Assembly: GCF_026745355.1 (NCBI RefSeq)
Contig: NC_079210.1
Span: forward strand, 9,494,980 to 9,558,979
Origin: Beta vulgaris subsp. vulgaris
Taxonomy: Eukaryota; Streptophyta; Magnoliopsida; Caryophyllales; Amaranthaceae
DNA length: 64,000 nucleotides
Direction of reading: 5' to 3'
Position numbers and translations under genes: made by a program. Shown here one piece after another: positions 46,204-57,355 of the stretch; position 1 is the stretch's first letter, and every line of letters starts with the position of its first letter. The notes under the pieces were generated by a model that saw nothing but the letters and a program-made list of their open reading frames with translations, did not search any database and was not told the DNA's origin.

Positions 46204-47050
46204 ATGAATACGATGAACTCAAAGATTGATAAGTTTACGGGGAGGAACAGTTTTGGGCTATGGCAGATAAAGATGCGCGCTTTGTTGAAGCAACAAGGCA
46301 TCTGGAAACCTCTTGTCAAGAGTGACAAGAGTGGAGCGGCTGGAGGCCCTAGTGAGGCCGAATTGGAGGCGATGGAGGAGAAGGCTCACTCCACGATTTT
46401 GTTGTGCTTGGCAGACGATGTGATCACAGATGTTGCAGATGAGATCACTGCGGCAGGTCTGTGGGCGAAGTTGGAGAGTCTCTACATGACGAAGTCACTC
46501 ACCAACAAGTTGCTTTTGAAGCAACGGCTGTTTGCCTTGCGTATGCAAGGAGGTACGTCTCTAAGAGATCATTTAGATCAACTTAATACTATTTTACTTG
46601 ATTTGCGTAATATAGATGTTAAGATTGAGGATGAAGATGCTGCTTTGATTTTGTTGTTTTCACTTCCACATTCATATGAGAACTTTGTTGAGTCATTTGT
46701 TGTTGGGAGAGAGACTGTGACCCTAGAGGAGGTGAAGTCAGCACTTTTTACTAGGGAGTTGCGCCAAAGGCGGCAACGACTGAGAGTGGTGGAGATTCAG
46801 GGGCTGGGTTGGTGGTGAACTCGGCTAAGGGGAAGGGTCCTAAGAAGAAGAAAAATTCTAAGGGTAAAGAGACCAATCCTAGGAATGTCTGTCACTATTG
46901 AAAGAACCTGGCCATTGGAAGAATAAATGTCCCAAGAATCTAAAGCTTCCAATGCTAACATTGCACAACAGGATACGAAATATGACTCCGAAGAGGACTA
47001 GCATTAGCTGCTGTTGATATGCCTAGTCCGTCTATCGTTGGATTTTAGAT
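46204..47050 (+). pseudogene. Copia C gag, frameshifted near its end
   Basis: ATG at 46204: MNTMNSKIDKFTGRNSFGLW, then QIKMRALLKQQG, KSLTNKLLLKQRLFALRMQG, TSLRDHLDQLNTILLDLRNI. The frame is lost at about 46780, and the knuckle region near 46890-46930 is damaged (GHWKNKCPK is readable in a shifted frame). UBN2-type gag. Confidence 0.9.
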
Positions 47051-48581
47051 TCGGGGTGTTCTTACCATATGTGTCCAAATCGTGATTGGTTTACTTCTTA
47101 TGAGTCTTGTGATGGTGGTAATGTTACTATGGGTAATGATGCTGCTTGTAAGGTTGTAGGGAGGGGTTCCATCAAGATAAGGACTTTGGGGGGTGAGATT
47201 CGTACATTGATGAATGTTAGACATGTTCCACAGTTAAAGAAAAATCTAATTTCTCTGGGTGCTTAGATGAAGGAGGGTTTACTTTTTCTGGCTCGGATGG
47301 GGAACTATGTGTGTGGAAAGGTTCGAAGTGGTGCTTAAGAGCACTAAGTTGGGTACTCTGTATGTGTTACAAGGTACTACTCTGACTGGTTCTGCTAATG
47401 TTGCATCTACAAGTTCTGAGGAGATGACTAAGTTGTGGCATAGACGACTTGGGCATATGGGTGAGCGAGGGATGCAGATATTATCCAAGATGAACCTTCT
47501 TTGTGGCCACAAGGTGAAGAACCTTGAGTTTTGTGAGCACTGTGTGTTGGGTAAGCAACACAGGACTAAGTTTGGGAAGGGGCTGCACATAACTAAGGCG
47601 ACGCTGGATTATATTCACTCAGATTGCTGGGGGCCTGCTCGGGTAGAAGGTATAGGAGGATTCAGTTATTTTGTGACTTTTATTGATGATTTCTCCAGGT
47701 ACTGTTGGCTTTATTGTTTAAAGCATAAGGGAGAGGCTTTTAAGACTTTTGTGCAATGGAAAGTCTTAGTGGAAAATCAGACAGGAAGAAGGTTAAGAGG
47801 CTACGTACGGATAATGGTTTAGAATTTGTTAATGATGAGTTCAATGAGCTTTGCAGGGACGCAGGGATAGTGAGACATCGCACTGTCAGGAAAACACCAC
47901 AGCAGAATGGTGTTGCAGAGCGCATGAACCAGACTTTGCTAGAGAGAGTTCGATGCATGCTTTCTAATGCAGGGTTGACTAGGAAGTACTGGAGTGAAGC
48001 CGTGAAAACGGCATGTTACTTGATAAACCGTGGTCCTCATACAGGTATTGACTGCAAGGTACCTTATGAGGTATGGTCTGGGAGAAGTGCTGAGTATTCT
48101 GGTTTGCGTGTTTTTGTTGTATGGTCTATTATCATGTGAATGAGGGTAAACTTGAACCAAGGGCTAAGAAGGGTTGTTTTTTGGGTATGGAGATGGTGTG
48201 AAGGGTTACAGGATTTGGTCCCCATCAGAAGGGCGTGTTATACTTAGTAGAGATGTTACTTTTGATGAAAACACTATGTTTGTATCTGCTAACAAACCTG
48301 CAGGTGATACTGATGAGAGCACAGATGAAGGATCTGAGCAAGTAGTTGCTCCAGACCCTACTCCACAGGTTCGAACTCAGGGGAAGGATAATGAGGCTCC
48401 AGTGAGTTCTCCCATTGTGGAGACTAGTCAGAGGGATGTAGCTGTTGTTGATGAAACAGCTGATGTTGAGTCTGATCATGAGGAAACTGTTGTTGAAGGT
48501 CAGAAACGACCTAGGAAGAAGACGCAGAGACTGATTGAACAGATAGAGGCAGGAATGTTCCTGGCCGAAACTGCTGTGTAG
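47035..48581 (+). pseudogene. Copia C protease and integrase
   Basis: The protease has [17 protein letters not shown] (DSGC where DSGA is usual). [16 protein letters not shown] follows. Integrase: WHRRLGHMGERGMQILSKMN with the EFCEHCVLGKQHR finger, YIHSDCWGPARVEG (first Asp), FVTFIDDFSRYCWLYCLKHK, then after a one-base shift near 47800 LRTDNGLEFVNDEFNELC (second Asp) and QQNGVAERMNQTLLERVRC (Glu). All core residues remain. Another shift at about 48135 precedes the C-terminal region (YRIWSPSEGRVILSRDVTFD). Confidence 0.92.
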
Positions 48582-48586
48582 AGGAG

Positions 48587-50163
48587 ATGATTGGTTATGC
48601 ATTACATGTAGCTGAAGATATTGAGTCACCTGAGCCAATGTCCTACAAGGAAGCAGTTTCTAGTAACGAATCAGCTAAGTGGTTAGTTGCTATGAGTGAG
48701 GAGATGGAGTCTCTTCACAAGAACCAGACATGGGAACTAGTGAGGATACCACAGGGTCGTAAGGTGGTTGGTTGCAAGTGGGTTTTCAAGAGGAAAGAGG
48801 GAACTTCAGAGGGTGAAAGTGTCAGATATAAAGCCAGGCTAGTTGCAAAAGGGTTCAGTCAGAGGGAAGGGGTCGACTACAATGAGATTTTCTCGCCAGT
48901 GGTTCGTCATACTTCTATTAGAGTGTTATTAGCAATGGTAGCACATTTTGATCTGGAACTTGAGCAGTTAGATGTGAAAACAGCTTTCCTACATGGGGAG
49001 TTGGAGGAGGATATTCTGATGAGTCAACCAGAGGGGTTCGTTGTTCCAGGAAAAGAGAAGTTTGCTTGCAGTCTGAAGAAGTCCTTGTATGGACTTAAGC
49101 AGTCACCTAGACAGTGGTACAAGAGGTTTGACAGCTTCATGGTTGAGCATGGTTTTGACAGGAGTCCATATGATTGTTGTGTTTATCATAGCAAGGTGGA
49201 GGACGGATCATACATTTACCTATTATATGTTGATGACATGCTTATTGCAGCAAAGAAGAAGTCAGACGTGTGAAGTTGAAGAAGCTTCTGAGTTCCGAGT
49301 TTGACATGAAAGATTTGGGAGCAGCAAAGAAGATTCTTGGCATGGAGATCTATAGGGATCATGGACGGAAGAAACTTTTCCTTTCTCAGAAAAGTTATAT
49401 CTTGAAGGTACTTGACAGGTTTGGTATGAGTACTGCGAAATCTATTGATACTCCTGCTGCTGCAAATGCTCGTCTTTCTGTTGTGCTTTCTCCTCAATCT
49501 GATGAGGAAAAGGAGTATATGTCTAAGGTTCCGTATGCTAGTGCGTTGTAGTTGATGTATGCTATGGTTTGCACTAGGCCAGACTTAGCACATGCTGTTA
49601 GTGTTGTGAGAGGTTTATGACTCAACCAGGGAAGGAACACTGGCAGGCAGTGAAGCGGATTTTCCGCTACTTGAGAGGAACGGCAGATGTGGGTCTCATT
49701 TATGGGAATGATACTGAGTGTTTGGTGACCGGATATTCTGATTCGGACTATGCAGGTGATATAGACACTAGAAGATCGATGACTGGGTATGTATACACTC
49801 TAGGAGGTTCTGTGGTTAGTTGGAAGGCTACTTTGCAGTCTTCAGTGACTTTGTCTACTACGGAGGCTGAGTACATGGCTTTGACTGCTGCAGCAAAGGA
49901 GGGTATATGGTTACGTGGTTTGGTTAGTGATCTGGGTCTTCACCATGATCGTGCTATTGTGTATTTGTGATAGCTTGAGTGCTATTTGTCTTGCTAAGGA
50001 TCAGGTGCACCATGATAGGACTAAACACATTGATGTAAGGTACCATTTTCTGAGGAGTGAGAAGAGGATAGTGGTGAAGAAAGTTGGGACTGCAGACAAC
50101 CCAGCTGATATGTTCACCAAGCCAGTTCCAGTTCGCAAGTTCAAACATTGCTTGGATTGTTGA
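48587..50163 (+). pseudogene. Copia C reverse transcriptase and RNase H
   Basis: RT spans 48650-49270: WELVRIPQGRKVVGCKWVFK, YKARLVAKGFSQREGVDYNE, LEQLDVKTAFLHGELEEDIL, LKKSLYGLKQSPRQWYKRFD and the catalytic YVDDMLIA. A shift at about 49270 leads into FDMKDLGAAKKILGMEIYRD. RNase H: YSDSDYAGDIDTRRSMTGYV and TLSTTEAEYMALTAAAKEGI, ending HIDVRYHFLRSEKR before a stop at 50161. A stop at 49549 and a shift at 49600 are the other lesions. Confidence 0.93.
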
Positions 50164-50371
50164 ACGTTGATAGTCACATTTGATCTTGTGAGAGGTTGTG
50201 CCTCAAGGTGGAGGCAATCCCGGCCCCGGGATAAAGTGGCAAGCCCGGCATCGGGTTAAAGATGCAACTGCAGGAGGGGAAAGTGTATCTCGAGTACTGT
50301 TGAAGAGATACATGTTTGGTTGATTGTTTTGAGGTGGAGTTGTGTGGTAGATGCAAGTCAAGGTGGAGATT

Positions 50372-50924
50372 TGTGAAACGAGTGACTTGCGATCAGCGCG
50401 AGTGGTGCGCCCGCACCAAATGAAGGTGCGCCCGCACCAGGTCAGGTGCGCCCGCACCAAGGAGAGGTGCGCCCGCACACTCGTCACGACGGATTCTCAG
50501 TTGAAGAGGCAGAAGGTTTGGTGCTCCCGCACATTTGGCAGGTGCGCCCGCACCAGTAGTTGGTGCGCCCGCACCAAAATGTGGTGCGCCCGCACCTATC
50601 AGGAATTCGGCTTTTTCCCGGTTTTTTGTTTCTCGTTTAATGAAGGGTTTAAATAGTGCCCTAATTGTACGCTTTGTTTTCTACCACAAATTAGAGAGAG
50701 AGATTAGAGAAAAACACAATAGAGGAGATTAGAGAGAGTCTTTGAGATTCAATATCATTGAATCTTGCCTATTGTACTTGTAATCATCTCGTTCATAGTG
50801 AAACAATCTTTGCCCCTGCCTTGAGGACGTAGCTATCAAATTGATAGTGAACCTCGTTAAATCTTGTGTGTTCTTTATTCGCTTTCTTGAGTTTATTGCT
50901 TTGATAATCGCTTCCGTTGCAACA
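50372..50924 (+). repeat. Copia C 3' LTR
   Basis: 553 bp. It matches the 5' LTR closely but is about 27 bp longer, mainly because it has one additional GGTGCGCCCGCACC unit with its spacer (around 50552-50573). Confidence 0.95.
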
Positions 50925-51282
50925 ATGAACATGTGGAATTAGAATCGGATGCTCTATCTCGGTCAAAAGCAATTATCTCAGACCAAGTGGGTCGATCTCG
51001 TTTAGATTTGCTGGTTGAGGATATTCGTATGTTAAGTAGTAGCTTTACTTCTTTTAATGTTTTTCATGTTAAGCGGTGTGGGAATACTGGGCACATTTTG
51101 TAGCTCGAATCCCTCCCTCGGAGGGGAGGGAACAAGTGTTTGTGATTTTCCGCAAGGTGTTTTAGCCTTGCTGGAGCTGGATGTTCCTCGATAATATGGT
51201 CTACGTTTCCCCTCAAAAAAAAGAAGATAAAGTTTGAATGAATAAGGTAGGGTGGGTAGGCTACATTTCTTAAAAAATGATA

Positions 51283-51487
51283 CTTCCTCGGTTCTTTTAT
51301 TATCGTAAAATTTTACTTATTTGGAAGTTTCATATTATTTACAATATTATTAAATTTGATTATTTTTTTTCTCGCTCTTTCTCCTTATCACATAGATCAC
51401 ATTCTTTTATCTCTCTATCTCTTTCATCTCCTTAAAATTGAAAATGTACAACCCCCACATATTAAAATTATTGTAAAATGGAGGAAG
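51283..51487. mobile_element. Stowaway-like MITE
   Basis: Flanked by TA dinucleotides (51281-51282, 51488-51489). The ends are CTTCCTCGGTTC and, reverse complemented, CTTCCTCCATTTTAC, the pattern of Tc1/mariner-derived Stowaway MITEs. 205 bp, AT-rich, non-coding. Confidence 0.75.
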
Positions 51488-51579
51488 TATGATATTGATT
51501 AATAATAAAATAACACAACTTTTCTTAAAACAATATATATTTGAGGTTGAAAAAAATATATAAAAAAATATAAAATATA

Positions 51580-51955
51580 AGGTTTTTTTCACCATATACT
51601 CCTGACAACTATTTTTTGCATTGTATACCCTCGCAAGTTTCCAAATTCACGATATACCCTACAGAGGTAGGATGGGGGTTAGGGCTACAACCTGCAGAGA
51701 TAGGATGGGGGTGTTGGGATGAGTGATGGTGTTAGGGCTAGGGTATTAGGGTTAGGGTTAGAGGTAGATTTAGGTTAGTCAATTAGGGTTAGAGGAGGAT
51801 TAGGGGTTAATTACTAACAAAATTTAGCGTCGTTAGTCATCAAGGTTAAATGGATATATTTTCTTAAAAGTGAAGGATATATGGTGAATTTCAAAAGTAG
51901 AAAGCGTATATGGTGCAGAAATATATTTGTCAGGGGTACATGGTGAAAAAATCGT
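51580..51955. mobile_element. TIR element with CACCATATACTCCTGACAA ends
   Basis: The left end TTTTTTTCACCATATACTCC (then TGACAACTATTTTTTGCA) is mirrored by the right end, which reverse complemented reads TTTTTTCACCATGTACCCCT. Inverted similarity continues for about 45 bases. AT-rich flanks (TAAAATATAA / TTAAATATAT) may be a degraded duplication. The interior is G-rich with a short TTAGGGTTAGGGTTAG run (about 51746-51762). Confidence 0.55.
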
Positions 51956-51999
51956 TAAATATATGCATTTGGGGAAAAATGATATCATTTATTTTATAA

Positions 52000-52276
52000 A
52001 TGATATTAATATGTCTAATTAATAATCATAAAGACTTGAAAAATAATATTGAAAATAGGAAAAATGATACAAGTTTGTTGAAAAATGACACAAAAGTGAG
52101 TAATACTAAAATCATTTCTCTTATGACTAATGATATCATTTTGTATAATAATGACAGTGTATATAAAGAGTTGGCAAATGATAATAAAGTGGGGGAAAAT
52201 GATACAAGTTTGCTGAAAAATTAGTAAAAAAGACACAGAAATCAGTAATATTGATATGCTACATAAGGAGTTGACA

Positions 52277-52343
<67 letters not shown>

Positions 52344-52369
52344 TTAATAATAACAATAATAATAATAAC

Positions 52370-52439
<70 letters not shown>

Positions 52440-52990
52440 TAGGGGAGAATGATATAAGTTTGTTGAAAAATGACATAAAAATGAGTAAAAATGACATAGA
52501 TATGAGTAATAATAATGTGGTACATAAGAAGTTGGCAAAATGATATAAAATAGGGAAATGATACAAGTTTGTTAAAAATGACAAAAAAAAGAGTAAAAAT
52601 GACACAGAAATGAGTAATAATGATATGACACATAAAGAGTTGACAAATAATAATCGAGAACGATATAAGTTGCTGAAAAATGACCTAAAATGACACATAA
52701 ATGAATAATATGATATGGTATACAAGGAGTTGACAGATAATTATGAAATAAGGGAAAATGACATAAAAGAACAACATGATATAAGTATGTTGAAAGATGT
52801 CATAGGAATCAGTAATAATGACATGAAAGCGTCTTATAAATAACATGAAATAAATTTATAAAAAATGACATGAGACAACACCAAATGATATGATATATGC
52901 CAATAATGACATAAACATGAGTAAATGATATGAGATGCTCATATTAGTTCATACATGTGAGATGGTGTTGTATAATAAATTTTGATTTAA
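52000..52990. repeat. Degenerate repeat block with long AAT microsatellite
   Basis: A unit of about 100-115 bp, recognisable by GATATAAGTTTGTTGAAAAA then GAGTAATAATGATATG then AAGGAGTTGACAAATAATAA, recurs from about 52058, 52197, 52446, 52558, 52658 and 52777. Inside the second unit the natural AATAATAAT stretch has expanded to about 165 bases (52275-52438) with a few interruptions. Long Asn or Leu/Ile ORFs over it are artefacts. Confidence 0.85.
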
Positions 52991-53075
52991 CATTTTAAAT
53001 CCAAGATGCACCAGGTTGTGTGGAATAAATTACAAGTGTTATTTTACAGAGCAGACATGTTAGTTTGGTACTTAC

Positions 53076-53554
53076 CCAGAGAGGAACAGTTTCTGCTTCT
53101 CCTAGCGCGGTCTCGATTGTGTTGATATCATAAAGCAGTTGGTCGCTCATGAACTCCTTGTCGACAAGATCTTCTGTCAATAAGTGGGCGGTACCAAAAG
53201 CTCGGTTCTTAAAAGCAAAATATAGTGGTTTGTTTCCGTCATCATCAATGGTATTCATAAGAACTCTCATCTGCGGTACAACTTTAAAAAACTCTCGAGT
53301 ACTCCGACCTTTTTTATCATGTGATTGTATCCAGTGAAATAAATTCCGACCATGATTATCATAAAGCCTTACTGATTGAGGACAATGGTAAAGTATTCGT
53401 GCTGCTACCCCAAAATGACGGCCATGAACTGCTCTCAATAAAGGAGTAAAACCCTCCGCATCCCGTGAGTAGGCTGCCGACACATTCTTTTCAAGTAACA
53501 AGTCCACCATGTCGCCAAATTTTCCGAATCTCGGTGCTATGCTCATGTGTCGAC
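53076..53554 (-). CDS. ACD6-like gene exon 2: ankyrin repeats
   Basis: Encodes residues about 194-353. Ankyrin-type helices: IAPRFGKFGDMVDLLLEKN, DAEGFTPLLRAVHGRHFGVA (a clear repeat), DNHGRNLFHWIQ, and DDDGNKPLYFAFKNRAFGTA followed by HLL. The acceptor TTTTTGTATCATTAG precedes base 53554, and the donor CTCTCTGG|GTAAGT ends at 53076. The 479-base length completes the phase-1 codon left by exon 1 (G+GT gives Gly) and ends in phase 0. The longer open frame to 53606 and down to 52995 is intron read-through. Ankyrin repeats mediate protein-protein contacts on the cytosolic side. Confidence 0.85.
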
Positions 53555-54072
53555 CTAATGATACAAAAATTACAAAGAACATAGATAAGACTAAGGTGGC
53601 AAACATTGCAAGGTGCGCATATACATAATGCTAATTTTTTTTTTACCTCACTACTTATAAGATCTTTCAAATTATGTCTCATAAACATATAGAGTATTAG
53701 TAAGTCTTTACAGGACCACATTACTACAAAATTAGTATAAGAGTTAAAGGATCACTTTTAGATAATGGATCACCCATGTATTAAAGGAGTCACTTATGAC
53801 CTTCTTTAGGACAATAAGTTACCCACATCTATCATAAATCATGGTAATATGGTTTTATATGAGACTAATATATGACATATAAAATAAAGTTCACATGAGA
53901 GTATTTCTTATATGATAGCATGAGAACAGTGAAATTGTAATCCATTTTAATTACAATATAATCGTTTTTTGATATAGTACATGATAATCTTTTTTCCTGA
54001 TTATAATCCTTTTGGAAGTTGGGCCATGCAAGGAAAAACAAGATTATAATTTAGCCAAAACGGATTATGGAC

Positions 54073-54370
54073 TGTTTTTTTCTTTTTGGTAAAATGTAAG
54101 TAGTATATTACTAAAAGCAATAGCAGTTCCAACCTTAACATTACAGACTACACTCACAAGTACACAACACAAGTGAGTAATCTACACAACCAACAAAATC
54201 ATCCTAATAAGCTATCTGACCAATCTCTTTCTCTTGCATACCATTTTGCATTTACACACTTTCTAGCTCTAATACAGACATCCATCTTAATACCTTAACT
54301 AAATTATACTTGGAATCAGAACTCTTGCATTCCACAAGGAGTGATTTCTTGCATTCCAAAAACATGCTAA
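54073..54370 (-). mobile_element. LINE 3'-end fragment (minus)
   Basis: Reverse complemented, the block ends ACTTACATTTTACCAAAAAG, like the 3' end of LINE B (GGTAATATACATACATTTTT before its A-tail). It is short, 5'-truncated and non-coding. Confidence 0.45.
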
Positions 54371-54759
54371 GCTATGAATTGTTTTATTGGAAATTAGAAT
54401 TATGATAGGGAACTATTGGTGGTTATGATTGATGAGATTGTCTGGTAACATGAAACCAATTGGAAATATGTATGTATTTCCTTATTGTATGACTTGTGAG
54501 TTGGAAATAATTATTATTGGTATGCGAAATTCTATCGTATCACAAGCATGAATGAAAATTGGATTGTAATCTATGATTTATTGTTGTATCAAGGATGTTA
54601 CAAGAGGTTGCCTAAACTAAAGAATTAAGCAATGTATCTAAGAAGGAAAATCAAATGATTATATGTTTAATGTTATGTGAATGAATATCACTAAGAAGGA
54701 TATTTGGCGATGAACTTGTAGTTGGAATCACTACAAATAGTGAACAATAGGGGGAGTGT

Positions 54760-55482
54760 GGGACTTGTTCTACACTCATACGCAGGCCTATTGTGACGAC
54801 TTTTGATAACTCAGGTAGGCGGAAGGTTCCGTACGATCTTGGGGGTATATATACTAAGGTGATGGGTGTAAAGCGGAACGAAACCGAATTTGTATTCCAT
54901 CTAATAGACCAAGTTATCTATTAAGGATTAAGTAGCCCGTATGATTTTAGAAAGATGACAGTGCTCGTTCGTTGCCAATTAAAGTATAAAAGTAATAAAA
55001 TGTAATACTCTCGTAGTATCCTGTCTAGAAATGATTCATATTGTTTTGGTTATATTTAGTATATTATTTCACTGTTTAAGTATGTACTCAGCATAGCTTA
55101 TTGTTTGTTATTTGTGTTTGTTTTTGACTTGTGATGGACCATTGATATTCAATGGTGAGCATATTAGATATGTTATTGATGCCGCATGAGTTCGGGAATG
55201 CAGGGAATACTCTTTGATTTATAAACTTTTAAAGTATTTTTATTGAACCTTCTAAAGTTTGTTTATGAATTACTTAGTTAATGGTTTTAAATAAAAAAGG
55301 GTCGATAGTGATTCCCGAATTATAGCTAACATTTTATTTCCGCCTCAAATTTAGCTTTCATGATAAGGAGGAAGTAAGTGTTTTAATTTCGATAAGCCTT
55401 GCGTTTCACCACGGTGATGACACTTCCAAATTAAAGTCGATACAATGTAGTTTAGACGTGTATGGATTTTAGGGGTGTTACA
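54760..55482 (-). mobile_element. Gypsy-type LTR-like block
   Basis: The block ends GGATTTTAGGGGTGTTACA at about 55482. On the minus strand this is TGTAACACCCCTAAAATCC, a start typical of Ty3-gypsy LTRs of the Tekay/Del type. The other end was not resolved (TGTGGGACTTGTTCTACACT near 54758 is a candidate). No coding sequence. Confidence 0.4.
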
Positions 55483-55533
55483 AAACTGGTTATAAAAGCC
55501 AAAAGTTCCTATTTTCAAGGATGTTTTAGAAAT

Positions 55534-56594
55534 GATTTTTTAACAAGAATAATACAAACTTTTGACCGTTCTCTCACAATAATACAAACTTTTAATTATT
55601 ATGTAATAATACAAACTTTACATCAAAAATTCCTCGAGTAGGTCAATGTGACCGTTTACCTATAAAATAGGTAAAAAAAATTTAAAAGAACTCCAAAATC
55701 TCTTTTTCCTCCCCCCTAGCCAACCAACTAAAACCCTCCACCATCCCTTCCCCCACCCCCCACGGATGAAACCACCCTCACCACTCCCTCTCCCATCATG
55801 AAACCGCCTTCCCCTACCACGAAACGTCCTCCACCCGAACTTAGCTCCTCCTCCCCCACCCTGAAACCACTTCCCAAGACCCACCCCCATGGGTTAGGGT
55901 TTCGCCACCACAGGAACCGGTTCCTCACCACCACCTTCAAACTATCTTCTCTCAACTCACAAACCGCAAACGTCATCGCATAACTGTTCGAAATCGTCGT
56001 CGACGAAGATGGCGTCTCCTCCTCCAATTCACAGATAATATCAAAATGACCGCCATTTTCGAAGATCGTATTGATTTTGCGCGTTGATGGTGAGTTAGTG
56101 TTTAATTTCTTCCGCTTCGATTTGCATCTACGACAATTCGACTCGTTATTGTGTGTGAGAGGATTGGAGTTCGAGCGATCAAGAATGGCGTTAGAGTTGA
56201 CTGGAGATGTTGATGATAGGATGAAGGTGAGGTGGGTAAAGGGTGGGAGAAGGTTTCGGTTGGTTTGGCTAAGGAGGGTCTAGGGGTATTGAGGTGGGGT
56301 GGGGGAAGGAAAGAGAGAGTGTATGTGGAGCAGGAGAGAAGAAAGAAAAAAAAATGTTTTTAATGTGTTTTGATATTTAAATCAAAATTTTGAAAATTAG
56401 CCGATAAAATATGACATGTGTCCTAATGAATGCCACATCAGCTTGTTTACCTCCTACAACAAGTTAACAACCGGTATTGCCCAACTAGAGGAATTTTGAT
56501 GTAAAGTTTAATTTGTATTATTACATAATCATCAAAAGTTTGTATTATTGCAAGAGAACGGTCAAAAGTGTGTATTACTCTTGTTAAAAAATCC
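55534..56594. mobile_element. Pack-MULE-like element with GC-rich cargo
   Basis: TTTTAGAAAT flanks both sides (55524-55533 and 56595-56604), a 9-10-bp duplication. The inverted ends begin GATTTTTTAACAAGAATAAT (left) and GGATTTTTTAACAAGAGTAA (right, reversed) and extend about 115 bases. The interior is compositionally different: C-rich then GT-rich, about 55700-56300. It carries a minus-strand ORF at 55728-56027 starting MEEETPSSSTTISNSYAMTF, followed by a low-complexity Gly/Val tail, and a plus ORF at 56071-56283. Capture of a host gene fragment is likely; the donor is not recognised. Confidence 0.85.
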
Positions 56595-56604
56595 TTTTAG
56601 AAAT

Positions 56605-57094
56605 GGGTAGCATGGGAATAGGAGCATATAGCTTACTTTTACATGCATTAAATCATATGAATGATTTTATATGTAATCTCTTTTTTTGCCTTACATGTCT
56701 GATATATTTATAGAAGTATGCGAAAATACTGTGGAATGAATCAAATGTTCTGATTACTTTTACGTGCTTGATTGAATTGTGAAAGGTTCTTTGAAATCTT
56801 TACAGTATGAATAGATTATGAGGATGTACAAGGATATATAGGTACATATATAGTGGTTAGGAGCATTAAGTTAACTTCGAATTGGTATAAAAGATGTTTC
56901 AAAAGGTGTTGAACTAAAACCTTATTTTAAAAATTTTAGGACAGAACCATTCAAGTGTTGAAAATATTTTGAACGTGCTTAAGGAGTTATAAATTTTAAA
57001 ATGATCGTTCTATCTCTTATATATATATATATACTTTTACTTCACAAAAACATAGACTATTTTCTTTCTTTAATTTCGCAGATAGTTTACGACA
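56605..57094. other. Unassigned intronic spacer
   Basis: AT-rich; no element ends or coding sequence recognised. Confidence 0.5.
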
Positions 57095-57096
57095 TA

Positions 57097-57355
57097 CTCC
57101 CTCCGTCTCTTATTAGTTTACCCCTTTTTTTGGGGCATATTTGCCGAGATTTTAATTTGAACCTTAATATCTCTAATTTTCGTTAAGCAAAAATTACAAA
57201 AAGTTGATATTTGGATAATACACATTGAGACGAATCCAACAAGATCTCACATGACTATATGTTTCCTTAAATACAAATTACAAGAGATAGTCAAAGTCAT
57301 GTATGTGAATAGTGTCAAAAGTCAAAAGGGGTAAACTAATAAAAGACGGAGGGAG
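57097..57355. mobile_element. Stowaway MITE
   Basis: TA target duplications at 57095-57096 and 57356-57357 enclose CTCCCTCCGTCTCTTATTAG and, at the right end reverse complemented, CTCCCTCCGTCTTTTATTAG. 259 bp, hairpin-forming, non-coding: a textbook Tc1/mariner-derived MITE. Confidence 0.93.

Larger units (their letters stand above)
45628..50924 (+). mobile_element. Copia C: nearly complete Tork/Tnt1-type Ty1-copia element
   Basis: LTRs at 45628-46153 and 50372-50924 begin TGTGAAACGAGTGACTTGCG and end CCGTTGCAACA. ATGAA lies at 45623-45627 and 50925-50929. A primer-binding-like TTGGTATCTAGAGC follows the 5' LTR, and AAGGTGGAGAT precedes the 3' LTR. Gag, protease, integrase, RT and RNase H are all recognisable with only a handful of frame breaks, so this is the youngest-looking coding element here. 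Its 3' internal end and gag are close to those of Copia A. Confidence 0.96.
44311..51223 (+). mobile_element. LINE D 3' half, split by Copia C
   Basis: LINE ORF2 sequence starts at the CACTA junction and runs to 45627. Copia C follows, flanked by ATGAA, and LINE sequence resumes at 50930. The 3' end shows CCCCTCAAAAAAAA near 51209-51222. The 5' half (ORF1, endonuclease, most of RT) is absent, either truncated or lost at the CACTA insertion. Confidence 0.82.
17429..53075 (-). other. Intron 2 of the ACD6-like gene (35.6 kb)
   Basis: Bounded by donor CTGG|GTAAGT at 53075 and acceptor TTCACAG at 17429. Nearly all of it is transposon sequence, listed separately. The strands of the inserts are mixed. 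Both ends, 17429-17915 and 52990-53075, look like ordinary AT-rich intron. Confidence 0.65.

Noticed and set aside
51740..51770. Interstitial telomere
   Set aside because: Only two to three units of TTAGGG, not the usual plant TTTAGGG repeat, and located inside a TIR element.
52015..52725. Long minus-strand ORF of Leu/Ile runs and plus-strand poly-Asn ORF
   Set aside because: Both are translations of the AAT microsatellite and surrounding degenerate repeat, with no independent coding signal.
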